Shown here piece by piece: positions 1-6,342 of a stretch of 6,573 nucleotides of DNA. Below the pieces are notes generated by a model. That model did not search any database and was not told the DNA's origin. It was given only the letters and a program-made list of their open reading frames with translations. Numbering within the stretch: position 1 is the stretch's first letter; each line of letters begins with the position of its first letter. Position numbers and translations under genes: made by a program. The stretch is from Candidatus Fermentithermobacillaceae bacterium UBA3951 (lineage in GTDB: Bacteria; Bacillota; Sulfobacillia; Fermentithermobacillales; Fermentithermobacillaceae): NCBI GenBank assembly GCA_002385465.1, contig DGDN01000005.1, forward strand, positions 2,319-8,891, read 5' to 3'.

Positions 1-1968
1 CGGCCGGTTGAGCCCGCCAACGCAAAGATCCGGACGCTTATGAGCAGCGTGATTGACTCGGGCGGTTGGCACCTCCTGTGGGTGCCGGCTTCGATGCCAT
101 ACTACTCGGTGAAGAGCGGGCCTTATTCGCTCCCCGGAGTCGAGGAGTTCACCAAGGCGCTGGTGTTTTCCGCGTGGCAGGTCGTACCTAAGGCCATAGC
201 CATACTGTGCAGTTACGAAGCAGAGCGAAGGATGATCTCCCACAGCGGGCCCATTGCGACATACGCCGAGGAGTGGAGAAGGCGGCGTGCGCCTATCCGG
301 TTTCCATTGGACCGAAGCGGCCGGCCCGGCGGCATGTCGGCCCTCACTCTGTTGTACCCTTGCTTGACGCTGGCCCTAAGGACCGATCCTTTGCGGTCGG
401 CTCTGGCTGCGCGTGAGGCGGGACAGGTGCATGGTGAGGGGCGCGCACATGAGGGACAAGTACCCGACGAGGAACCAGCGCCTGATGAGGGGCGAACGCC
501 CGACGGTCAAGCGCCCGACTTGGATGATGTTGTGGCGGCGATTGCCGGCGAAATATCGGAACTCACAGCGCCCATCCTCGAGGAGCACGCCAGGTACGAC
601 GAGCCCGAAGATGACAGGTGGTATTGGGCAGCCCTTGCCCTCCTGGACCATCACTACCTGGGTGGCGCTACGCTCCCGTGGGTGGAAGGCTCTCGGGGGC
701 TCAAGTCTTGGGCGAGCCTTGTGCCACATAGCCCTGGTCGCTTAACCGCTTCTCATGATCTCGACGAGCATGACGACAGCAACTTCGGAGACCATGTCCG
801 GTTGTTTGCCGAGTTCCTGAGGGGTGGGGTAAGCCTGGGAAGGCCGCCTCGAGATCTTGCAGAGGTCCTCGCGCGAATCGCTATAGGGTCACCTGCGGTC
901 GCGGCTGCCAGGGCGCTTTGTAGAGTCGCTGGAGATACCGACGGTTTGTTGGCCTCCTACGACGCAATCGATACACTGTTGCATTCTTCTGGCATGATGG
1001 CCTTCGGTTTCAGGACCATGTTCAACCTGCCCGAAACCATTGCATTGCTGCGCGGGTACCAGGCAGGCTCACAGGAGCAGGACGACTCGGCGTACTGGCA
1101 ACTGGTCTTGGAATACTGCGTCCAGGGCAACCTGCAGGCCGTTATGGACGAGTATTCCCACGTGCTCCGCGAATCGCTCGGGCTAGTGGGCCGGGCCCAG
1201 GAACAGATCATTGAGGAGATAGGGAAGGAAGTAGCCGCCGCCCTTTCCATTAGGACGGTTCCTCTGACCTTTGACGAGATCCAGGTGAAGCCTGAGACGG
1301 ACGAAGTAAGCCTGGAAACCAGGCGCGTGCGCTGCCGGTTTGCCCTGCGCTTTGGAGATGAGAAAGACCCGGAAGATGCCGGCGAGGTAACAAGAGCCGA
1401 TCAGGTTCGGAGGGCGTTTAACTCTCCTTTCCGACCTTTCATACTGGCCACCACTTCGATCGGGCAAGAAGGGCTGGACTTCCACCAGTACTGTCACTGT
1501 GTCTACCACTGGAACCTTCCCTCGAACCCCGTAGACCTTGAACAGCGTGAGGGAAGAGTCCATCGATACAAAGGGCATGCAATCCGGCGGAATGTTGCGA
1601 AGGCTTTCGGTGGCAGGTTGATGGATGCGCTGCGAATATCGAACATGGGACCTTACAGTCTTGCCGACCCGTGGCAGATCATGTTCGACCTGGCGCGAGA
1701 GTCACGCAAACCGGGCTCAAACGACTTGGTGCCGTACTGGATATGTGAGGAAGGTGGTTACAGGATTCGCAGGCACATCCCTGCAATGCCGCTTTCCAGG
1801 GAGCTGGGGCGGATGGAAGCTCTCAGGAAGACCTTGGTCGCTTACAGGATGGTGTTTGGCCAGCCGCGGCAGGAAGATCTGGTGGGATACTTGGCAGCCA
1901 GAGCAGGAGAAGACATCGACGTGGATGTGCTGGCGAGGTTGAGGGTGGATTTGGGGGTGAGTGACTAG
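1..1968 (+). CDS. Large SNF2/superfamily 2-type helicase, C-terminal part (5' end outside window)
   Basis: Partial gene, open through the left edge. The frame continues upstream of the ATG at 40, that ATG has no Shine-Dalgarno sequence, and the residues before it look like continuous protein, so 40 is probably not the start. Counting residues from the Met at 40, the helicase C-terminal (RecA2) domain shows motif IV (KALVFSAW, 39-46), motif V (ATTSIGQEGLDF, 470-481) and motif VI (EQREGRVHRYKGH, 501-513, with arginines 503, 506 and 509). Motifs IV and V are separated by about 420 residues, including an acidic repeat linker at 131-160 and a mostly helical-looking region. Walker A and B must lie upstream. 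The tail (about 584-618, with FGQPRQEDL) resembles large helicases found in defence islands. The role would be ATP-driven translocation or remodelling on nucleic acid. It could be a displaced BREX helicase or an independent defence gene. Helicase call firm; subfamily uncertain. Confidence 0.82.
   Translation, partial: RPVEPANAKIRTLMSSVIDSGGWHLLWVPASMPYYSVKSGPYSLPGVEEFTKALVFSAWQVVPKAIAILCSYEAERRMISHSGPIATYAEEWRRRRAPIRFPLDRSGRPGGMSALTLLYPCLTLALRTDPLRSALAAREAGQVHGEGRAHEGQVPDEEPAPDEGRTPDGQAPDLDDVVAAIAGEISELTAPILEEHARYDEPEDDRWYWAALALLDHHYLGGATLPWVEGSRGLKSWASLVPHSPGRLTASHDLDEHDDSNFGDHVRLFAEFLRGGVSLGRPPRDLAEVLARIAIGSPAVAAARALCRVAGDTDGLLASYDAIDTLLHSSGMMAFGFRTMFNLPETIALLRGYQAGSQEQDDSAYWQLVLEYCVQGNLQAVMDEYSHVLRESLGLVGRAQEQIIEEIGKEVAAALSIRTVPLTFDEIQVKPETDEVSLETRRVRCRFALRFGDEKDPEDAGEVTRADQVRRAFNSPFRPFILATTSIGQEGLDFHQYCHCVYHWNLPSNPVDLEQREGRVHRYKGHAIRRNVAKAFGGRLMDALRISNMGPYSLADPWQIMFDLARESRKPGSNDLVPYWICEEGGYRIRRHIPAMPLSRELGRMEALRKTLVAYRMVFGQPRQEDLVGYLAARAGEDIDVDVLARLRVDLGVSD
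430..519 (+). repeat. Degenerate 18-bp in-frame tandem repeat coding an acidic linker
   Basis: Five imperfect six-residue units follow one another: HGEGRA, HEGQVP, DEEPAP, DEGRTP and a five-residue DGQAP, then a final D. They encode a Pro/Gly/Asp/Glu-rich stretch at residues 131-160 (counted from the Met at 40) of the helicase. It reads as a flexible linker inside the insertion that splits the RecA2 domain. The units have diverged at DNA level, so this is an old repeat. Copy number may vary between relatives. Confidence 0.6.
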
Positions 1969-1977
1969 AAACTCACC
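1956..1977 (+). repeat. Perfect 7-bp inverted repeat over the helicase stop codon
   Basis: GGTGAGT at 1956-1962 is the exact reverse complement of ACTCACC at 1971-1977, with an 8-base loop that contains the TAG stop codon (1966-1968). A G-T pair (1955 and 1978) could extend the stem. No T-run follows, so it is not a standard intrinsic terminator. It could protect the mRNA 3' end, slow termination, or be a protein-binding site. Confidence 0.45.
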
Positions 1978-2011
1978 TGAATCTCGATGATGGTAAACCG
2001 CCCTGGGAGCA

Positions 2012-2031
2012 TAGTCGACAAGGCTCGACTA
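2012..2031 (+). repeat. Perfect 7-bp inverted repeat between helicase and brxF
   Basis: TAGTCGA (2012-2018) and TCGACTA (2025-2031) are exact reverse complements around the 6-base loop CAAGGC. No T-run follows. It could form an RNA hairpin, or act as a two-fold operator site for a dimeric regulator about 80 bases upstream of the brxF start. Confidence 0.45.
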
Positions 2032-2047
2032 CAGAAAGCTGACGAAA

Positions 2048-2067
2048 GCCGAGGCGCGCCGAGGTGC
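2048..2067 (+). repeat. 10-bp direct repeat, two adjacent copies
   Basis: GCCGAGGCGC (2048-2057) is followed directly by GCCGAGGTGC (2058-2067), 9 of 10 bases identical. The second copy also forms the 5' arm of the hairpin at 2058-2080. Two adjacent copies may be chance or a regulator-binding pair. Confidence 0.3.
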
Positions 2068-2080
2068 CGCCCCCTCAGGC
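2058..2080 (+). repeat. Bulged GC-rich hairpin upstream of brxF
   Basis: GCCGAGG (2058-2064) pairs with CCTCAGGC (2073-2080) in seven base pairs with one bulged A (2077) and an 8-base loop. It ends about 30 bases before the brxF ATG. No T-run follows, so intrinsic termination is unlikely; a structured leader is possible. Confidence 0.35.
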
Positions 2081-2110
2081 AGGATACCTGGACTATTTCG
2101 AAGAACAGAT

Positions 2111-2608
2111 ATGCATCCCCAGATTGGTATAGAAAGCAAGCGAGCGAAGATGAGTGCTAGAGACATCAAGACCTACATAGAAGCTGCCCGCGAGAGATAC
2201 TACAGGCTAATCCTCGTGGTGGGGCCTTCAGGAAGCGGAAAGACCAAGCTGCTTCTCGGACTTTCTGCAGATGAGGGCTGTCCATACATTAATCTGGGGC
2301 TCGCCCTGAGTGAGAGGCTCCTGGAGCTGCCCGTTAGAACCAGGACGCTCCGCACTCCGGACATAGTAAGCGAACTTGTCGAGGGAACAGGTTCCGACAC
2401 CGTGCTCCTCGACAACACAGAGATACTCTTTGAGCCCAGCCTGCATCAGGATCCGTTGCGTTTGCTGCAGCGCCTCAGTCGCAACTTGACGATAGTTGCC
2501 TCGTGGAATGGCAGGTTTGAGGACAAGGTACTTACCTATGGCCAGCCAGGCCATCCAGAAGCCAAAAGCTATCACGATGTGGATGCACTGGTTTACCCCT
2601 TAAGCTGA
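2111..2608 (+). CDS. brxF: BREX type 3 P-loop protein BrxF
   Basis: A 165-residue protein that I recognise as BrxF, the small P-loop protein that opens BREX type 3 operons. Walker A is GPSGSGKT at 38-45. The Walker B-like strand is VLLDNTEILFEP (98-109), with Asp101 followed by Asn instead of the usual catalytic Glu. The block QDPLRLLQRLSRN (113-125), the sensor-like IVASWNG (128-134) and LTYGQPGHPE (141-150) fit the family pattern as I remember it. No signal peptide or membrane segment, so cytoplasmic. The ATG at 2111 has a weak GAAG seven bases upstream. The ATG at 2150 (Met14, 152 residues) lies closer to where relatives seem to begin but has no clear ribosome site, so the start is open. 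It lies 30 bases before brxC and is probably co-transcribed with it. Its biochemical role is not established; nucleotide binding and partnership with BrxC are inferred. Confidence 0.87.
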   Translation: MHPQIGIESKRAKMSARDIKTYIEAARERYYRLILVVGPSGSGKTKLLLGLSADEGCPYINLGLALSERLLELPVRTRTLRTPDIVSELVEGTGSDTVLLDNTEILFEPSLHQDPLRLLQRLSRNLTIVASWNGRFEDKVLTYGQPGHPEAKSYHDVDALVYPLS

Positions 2609-2621
2609 AGGGTACGGATGA

Positions 2622-2634
2622 GGGAGGATGGGAG
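2622..2634 (+). promoter_or_regulatory. Ribosome binding site region of brxC
   Basis: GGGAGG (2622-2627) lies 11 bases before the ATG at 2639, and a second core GGGAG (2630-2634) lies 4 bases before it. Together with the family-like N-terminus MKYGDL, this favours 2639 over the in-frame ATG at 2618. The ATG at 2618 has its own AAGGG five bases upstream, so it cannot be excluded. Confidence 0.55.
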
Positions 2635-2638
2635 CGCG

Positions 2639-5600
2639 ATGAAGTACGGCGACCTCGTGCATTTTGAACCCGTCGAGACCGTCATACAGATCAGAGAAGC
2701 TGACACAAAGGCAAGAGCGGTTGAACTGGTAAGAAGCTACGTTATCTCAGACCGCATGGCAGAGAACATTGTCGAACTGGTGTTTCCACAGCTTCAGTAC
2801 GATGCTCCGCACGACAACAAGGGACTTCTAATCGTCGGTAACTACGGCACCGGGAAGTCCCACCTCATGTCGGTCATATCTGCTGTTGCTGAGTATCCGG
2901 ACCTAGGCTCTGCGATTCAGCACCCAGGCGTTGCTGATAGAGCGCGTGCGATTGCGGGCAAGTTCAAAGTCGTGCGAACCGAGATAGGTTCGACCACAAT
3001 GCCTCTCAGGGACATCATTTGCGCCGTGCTAGAAGAAGGGCTCCAAGAGCTCGGAGTCCATCACCGCTTCCCCGAGCTCGAAAAGGTGACAAACAACAAG
3101 GATCTCTTCATAGAGATGATGAGCGCCTTCCAGGAAGTCTACAAGGACCACGGGCTTCTCTTGGTTGTGGACGAGCTTCTTGACTACCTTCGCGCTCGAA
3201 ACCATCAGGAGCTCATCCTTGACCTGACTTTCTTGAGGGAAATCGGAGAGGTCTGCAAGCTGTCCAGGTTCCGGTTTATGGCAGGAGTACAGGAAGCGAT
3301 TTTCGACAACCCGCGTTTCCAGTTCGTTGCTTCAACGCTTCAAAGAGTGAGAGACCGTTTCGAGCAGGTGAGGATCATCCGCGAAGACGTGGCCTATGTG
3401 GTAGCCCAACGTCTACTGCGAAAGGACGCGAAACAGAAAGCCCTAATAAGAGCGCATCTTCAGCGCTTCACAAAGATGTACAGCACCATGGCCGAGCGGA
3501 TGGAAGAGTTTGTAGCTCTCTTTCCCGTTCATCCCACCTACCTTGAGGTTTTTGAGCAGATATACATCGCCGAAAAGCGTGAGGTACTGAAAACGATTAG
3601 CCTTGCGATGAAGCGGCTCGTAGATAAGGAAGTGCCCGAGTCTGAACCCGGGCTGATAGCCTATGATTCATACTGGGAAAGCCTCAAGGACAATCCGTCT
3701 CTGCGCGCGGACCCTAACGTCAAGGCGGTGGTCGACAAGAGTCAGGTCCTGGAAAGCCGGGTTCAGCAGGCTTTTCCAAAGCCCCAGTACAAACCAACAG
3801 CGCTCAGGATAATACACGCCTTGAGCGTACACCGGCTCACAACTGTAGATGTCGACAGGCCCATTGGAGTGACGGCAGAGGAACTCAGAGATGACCTATG
3901 TCTATACCTGCCCATGCCGGAGGAAGATGCGGACTTTCTCAAGACCACAATCGAGTCTGTGTTGAAAGAAATCCTCAAGACGGTAAGCGGGCAGTTCCTA
4001 TCGTTCAACCAGGAGAACGGCCAGTACTATCTCGATCTTAAGAAAGACATAGACTTCGACGCGATTATTGAGAAGAGAGCAGAGACTCTATCCCCATCTG
4101 ACCTGGACCAGTACTATTTCAAGGCCCTAGCGCAGGTTATGGAGTGTGACGAAGCCACTTACGTACCCAGCTTCCAAATCTGGGAGCATGAAATCGAGTG
4201 GCGTTCGAAAAAGGTAACCCGACTCGGCTATCTCTTCTTCGGGGCACCCAATGAGCGTTCTACCGCCCAACCACCGAGGGACTTCTACCTCTACTTCTTG
4301 CAACCTTTTGAGCCCCCAGCTTTCGACGATGAAGAGAATCCCGACGAAGTATTCTTCAGGCTTGTTCAGCGCGACGAGGAGTTCGAGAGGTTTCTGAAGC
4401 TTTTCAGTGCAGCCTCCGAGATGGCCGCCACTGCCGGGGGAACGAAGCAAGTCTACGAAAGCAAGGCGAAGACCTACCTGAAGAAGATATCTGACTGGCT
4501 CAGGAGCAACATGCTTACAGCCTATGACGTCACGTATCGGGGGGCGACCAAACGGTTCGCCGAATGGGTCAAGCATGCCCCACCTTCATCAATCCGCGAT
4601 CTGGTCAATCTAGTAGGGTCTCAGTGCCTCGAGCCGTACTTCCAGGACATCGCGCCCAATTATCCATCATTCTCTGTGCTGATCACCAACAAGAACCGGT
4701 CTCAGGCTGCCGAGGACGCGATCAGGTGGATAACCGGCAGCATCAAGACGAGGCAGGGAACGGCCGTGCTTGATGCCCTTGGACTCCTGGACGGAGACAA
4801 GCTGAGGCCTCAGAAGTCCCGTTACGCAAAGTGGATCCTGGAGCAGCTGGAGAAGAAGGGCCCAGGCCAAGTACTGAACCGCAGTGAGCTCATAACCGGT
4901 AATCGCGGGGTGGAGTATGATCCGCGCTTCAAGCTGGAGCCCGAGTGGGTGGTTGTCATCCTTGCGAGCTTGGTCTACAGCGGTCATGTGACCCTGAGCG
5001 TGACAGGAAAGAAGATCGATGCGTCCAACTTGGAAGACCTGGGCAAGATGGCGATTGACGACCTCAAAGACTTCAAGCACATTGAACGCCCGAGAGAGCT
5101 TCCTCTTCGCGCGCTACAGAGTCTGTTCGAGATCCTCAGCTTAGCCCCAGGGCTTCTCAATGAGGCCAACCGTGAAGACGCAGTCTCACAGCTTCAGAAC
5201 ACGGTAGACACGATTCTGGACAGTGTTGTAAAGACTCAGAGGTCAATTGTGGAGGAACAGCCCATCTGGGGAGTTTCGCTCCTTGACGAGAAGAGAAAGG
5301 ATGAGTTCAGGGACGAACTGGACAGCCTGAAGACCTTCCTCGAGTCATTGCATGCGTACAACTCCGTTGGGAAGCTCAAGAGCTTCAGGTACTCGGAGAA
5401 AGATATAGACAAGCAAAAGCTGCATCTTGCCACCTTACGCAGGGCGCAGGAACTGATTCGTCTGTCAAGTGAGTTGCAGCCTCTCCTCTCTTACCTGAAC
5501 GCCGCAGAAGCCATGCTACCTGCAGATGACGAGTGGGTTGAGAAAGCGCGTGAAAGTCGCGAGGCGCTCAAAGAGCGAATGACAAGTCTTGACAAGACAA

Positions 5601-6307
5601 CCATAGCGGAGCTTCGTCGCGATCTCTTGCAGATTCTCTCGCCGCTCAAGGGTGCATACATCGACACATACATGCAGAAACACAGCAGAGCGAGATTGGG
5701 CGCAGGTGCCGATGATAAGAAGGCAAGGCTCTTGGGCGACGACCGGCTCAAGAAGCTCAACATCCTGGCGGGAATCGAACTGATGCCCCGGAATCAGCTT
5801 ACAGACTTCCAGAACCGAGTGGCGGGGCTAAGAACATGTTTCAGCTTGACGCGCGACGATCTGCAAAACAACGCATTTTGTCCACACTGTGGCTTCCGTC
5901 CCGGGCAAGAGGATGTCAAGGTGTCTGCCGAAGTGGCTCTGGCGCAGCTTGAGGACGAACTCGATAAGCTGTACGACAACTGGGAAAAGACTCTCCTCGC
6001 GAATCTTGAGGACCCCACTGTTAAAGAAAGTATCCGTCTCCTGAAGCCCGACGAGCAGCGGCTCCTTGAGCAGGTGATCGAAGACGGGAAGCTGCCTGAC
6101 AAGATAGATGCGGTGTTTATCAGGATAGTCCAAGAGGTCCTGTCGGGGATGGAGAAGGTTACGATAGGCACAACTGATCTCAAAGAAGCGCTTCTCCAGG
6201 GTGGAACACCATGTACCGTTTCTGAGTTCAAGCAGCGGTTTGAGAAGTATGTCGAGTCTTCTACCCGCGGTAAGGATCTGCGCAGGATAAGGATCGTGCT
6301 GGAGTAG
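2639..6307 (+). CDS. brxC: BREX type 3 P-loop ATPase BrxC (DUF6079 type)
   Basis: A 1222-residue ATPase with the start MKYGDLVHFEPVETVIQI that I recognise from DUF6079/BrxC proteins; the in-frame ATG at 2618 would add seven residues. The N-terminal ATPase domain has Walker A GNYGTGKS (67-74), a complete Walker B LLLVVDELLDYL (173-184, Asp178-Glu179), a sensor-like FMAGVQE (213-219) and, after an arginine-rich RVRDRFEQ segment, FPVHPTYLEVFEQI (295-308), a motif typical of BrxC/DUF499-like ATPases. The middle is mixed alpha/beta; the last 400 residues are largely charged helices with coiled-coil character. A single CPHC knuckle (1081-1084) follows Cys1067 and may be part of a zinc site. No membrane segment. 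BrxC is a required core component of BREX phage defence and is thought to couple ATP use to the methyltransferase and PglZ; the exact mechanism is not known. It lies between brxF and the methyltransferase gene, as in BREX type 3. Confidence 0.9.
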   Translation: MKYGDLVHFEPVETVIQIREADTKARAVELVRSYVISDRMAENIVELVFPQLQYDAPHDNKGLLIVGNYGTGKSHLMSVISAVAEYPDLGSAIQHPGVADRARAIAGKFKVVRTEIGSTTMPLRDIICAVLEEGLQELGVHHRFPELEKVTNNKDLFIEMMSAFQEVYKDHGLLLVVDELLDYLRARNHQELILDLTFLREIGEVCKLSRFRFMAGVQEAIFDNPRFQFVASTLQRVRDRFEQVRIIREDVAYVVAQRLLRKDAKQKALIRAHLQRFTKMYSTMAERMEEFVALFPVHPTYLEVFEQIYIAEKREVLKTISLAMKRLVDKEVPESEPGLIAYDSYWESLKDNPSLRADPNVKAVVDKSQVLESRVQQAFPKPQYKPTALRIIHALSVHRLTTVDVDRPIGVTAEELRDDLCLYLPMPEEDADFLKTTIESVLKEILKTVSGQFLSFNQENGQYYLDLKKDIDFDAIIEKRAETLSPSDLDQYYFKALAQVMECDEATYVPSFQIWEHEIEWRSKKVTRLGYLFFGAPNERSTAQPPRDFYLYFLQPFEPPAFDDEENPDEVFFRLVQRDEEFERFLKLFSAASEMAATAGGTKQVYESKAKTYLKKISDWLRSNMLTAYDVTYRGATKRFAEWVKHAPPSSIRDLVNLVGSQCLEPYFQDIAPNYPSFSVLITNKNRSQAAEDAIRWITGSIKTRQGTAVLDALGLLDGDKLRPQKSRYAKWILEQLEKKGPGQVLNRSELITGNRGVEYDPRFKLEPEWVVVILASLVYSGHVTLSVTGKKIDASNLEDLGKMAIDDLKDFKHIERPRELPLRALQSLFEILSLAPGLLNEANREDAVSQLQNTVDTILDSVVKTQRSIVEEQPIWGVSLLDEKRKDEFRDELDSLKTFLESLHAYNSVGKLKSFRYSEKDIDKQKLHLATLRRAQELIRLSSELQPLLSYLNAAEAMLPADDEWVEKARESREALKERMTSLDKTTIAELRRDLLQILSPLKGAYIDTYMQKHSRARLGAGADDKKARLLGDDRLKKLNILAGIELMPRNQLTDFQNRVAGLRTCFSLTRDDLQNNAFCPHCGFRPGQEDVKVSAEVALAQLEDELDKLYDNWEKTLLANLEDPTVKESIRLLKPDEQRLLEQVIEDGKLPDKIDAVFIRIVQEVLSGMEKVTIGTTDLKEALLQGGTPCTVSEFKQRFEKYVESSTRGKDLRRIRIVLE

Positions 6308-6329
6308 GTTCGAGTCCAGTCAGCTAGTT

Positions 6330-6342
6330 GGAGGGGTACCCC
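6330..6342 (+). promoter_or_regulatory. Ribosome binding site of the methyltransferase gene, overlapping a 10-bp palindrome
   Basis: GGAGGGG (6330-6336) gives a strong Shine-Dalgarno sequence at good spacing from the GTG at 6343 and decides that start. Its 3' part runs into the perfect palindrome GGGGTACCCC (6333-6342), which ends on the base before the start codon. In RNA this has no room for an ordinary loop, but as DNA it is a two-fold symmetric site. Confidence 0.6.

Larger units (their letters stand above)
1969..2110. other. 142-base gap with hairpins; no gene seen
   Basis: No credible gene was found here. The gap is longer than the 30 and 35 bases between the following genes, so this is the most likely place for a promoter or control region of the brx genes. 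I could not find a convincing -35/-10 pair. The content is a run of inverted repeats (2012-2031, 2058-2080, and a short CAGG-ATA-CCTG at 2080-2090), a 10-bp direct repeat, and the 8-bp palindrome GGCGCGCC at 2053-2060. Confidence 0.5.

Noticed and set aside
40..42. ATG at 40 as the true start of the helicase
   Set aside because: The frame is open to the left edge, no ribosome site precedes the ATG, and a helicase needs its Walker A and B domain upstream of the visible motif IV.
376..729. 117-codon - strand frame and overlapping + strand frame (413-745) inside the helicase gene
   Set aside because: Both are alternative frames of the GC-rich helicase sequence, with Arg/Pro-rich products and no family features. 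The helicase frame stays open and carries motifs on both sides.
1956..1977. Rho-independent terminator after the helicase gene
   Set aside because: The stem is only 7 bp, includes the stop codon in its loop, and no T-run follows.
1969..2110. Sigma-70-type promoter for brxF
   Set aside because: No pair of boxes close to TTGACA and TATAAT with 16-18 base spacing was found; a promoter may exist but cannot be placed.
4127..4576. 149-codon open frame on the - strand inside brxC
   Set aside because: It lies entirely within brxC with no recognisable motif; the conserved coding sequence is on the + strand.
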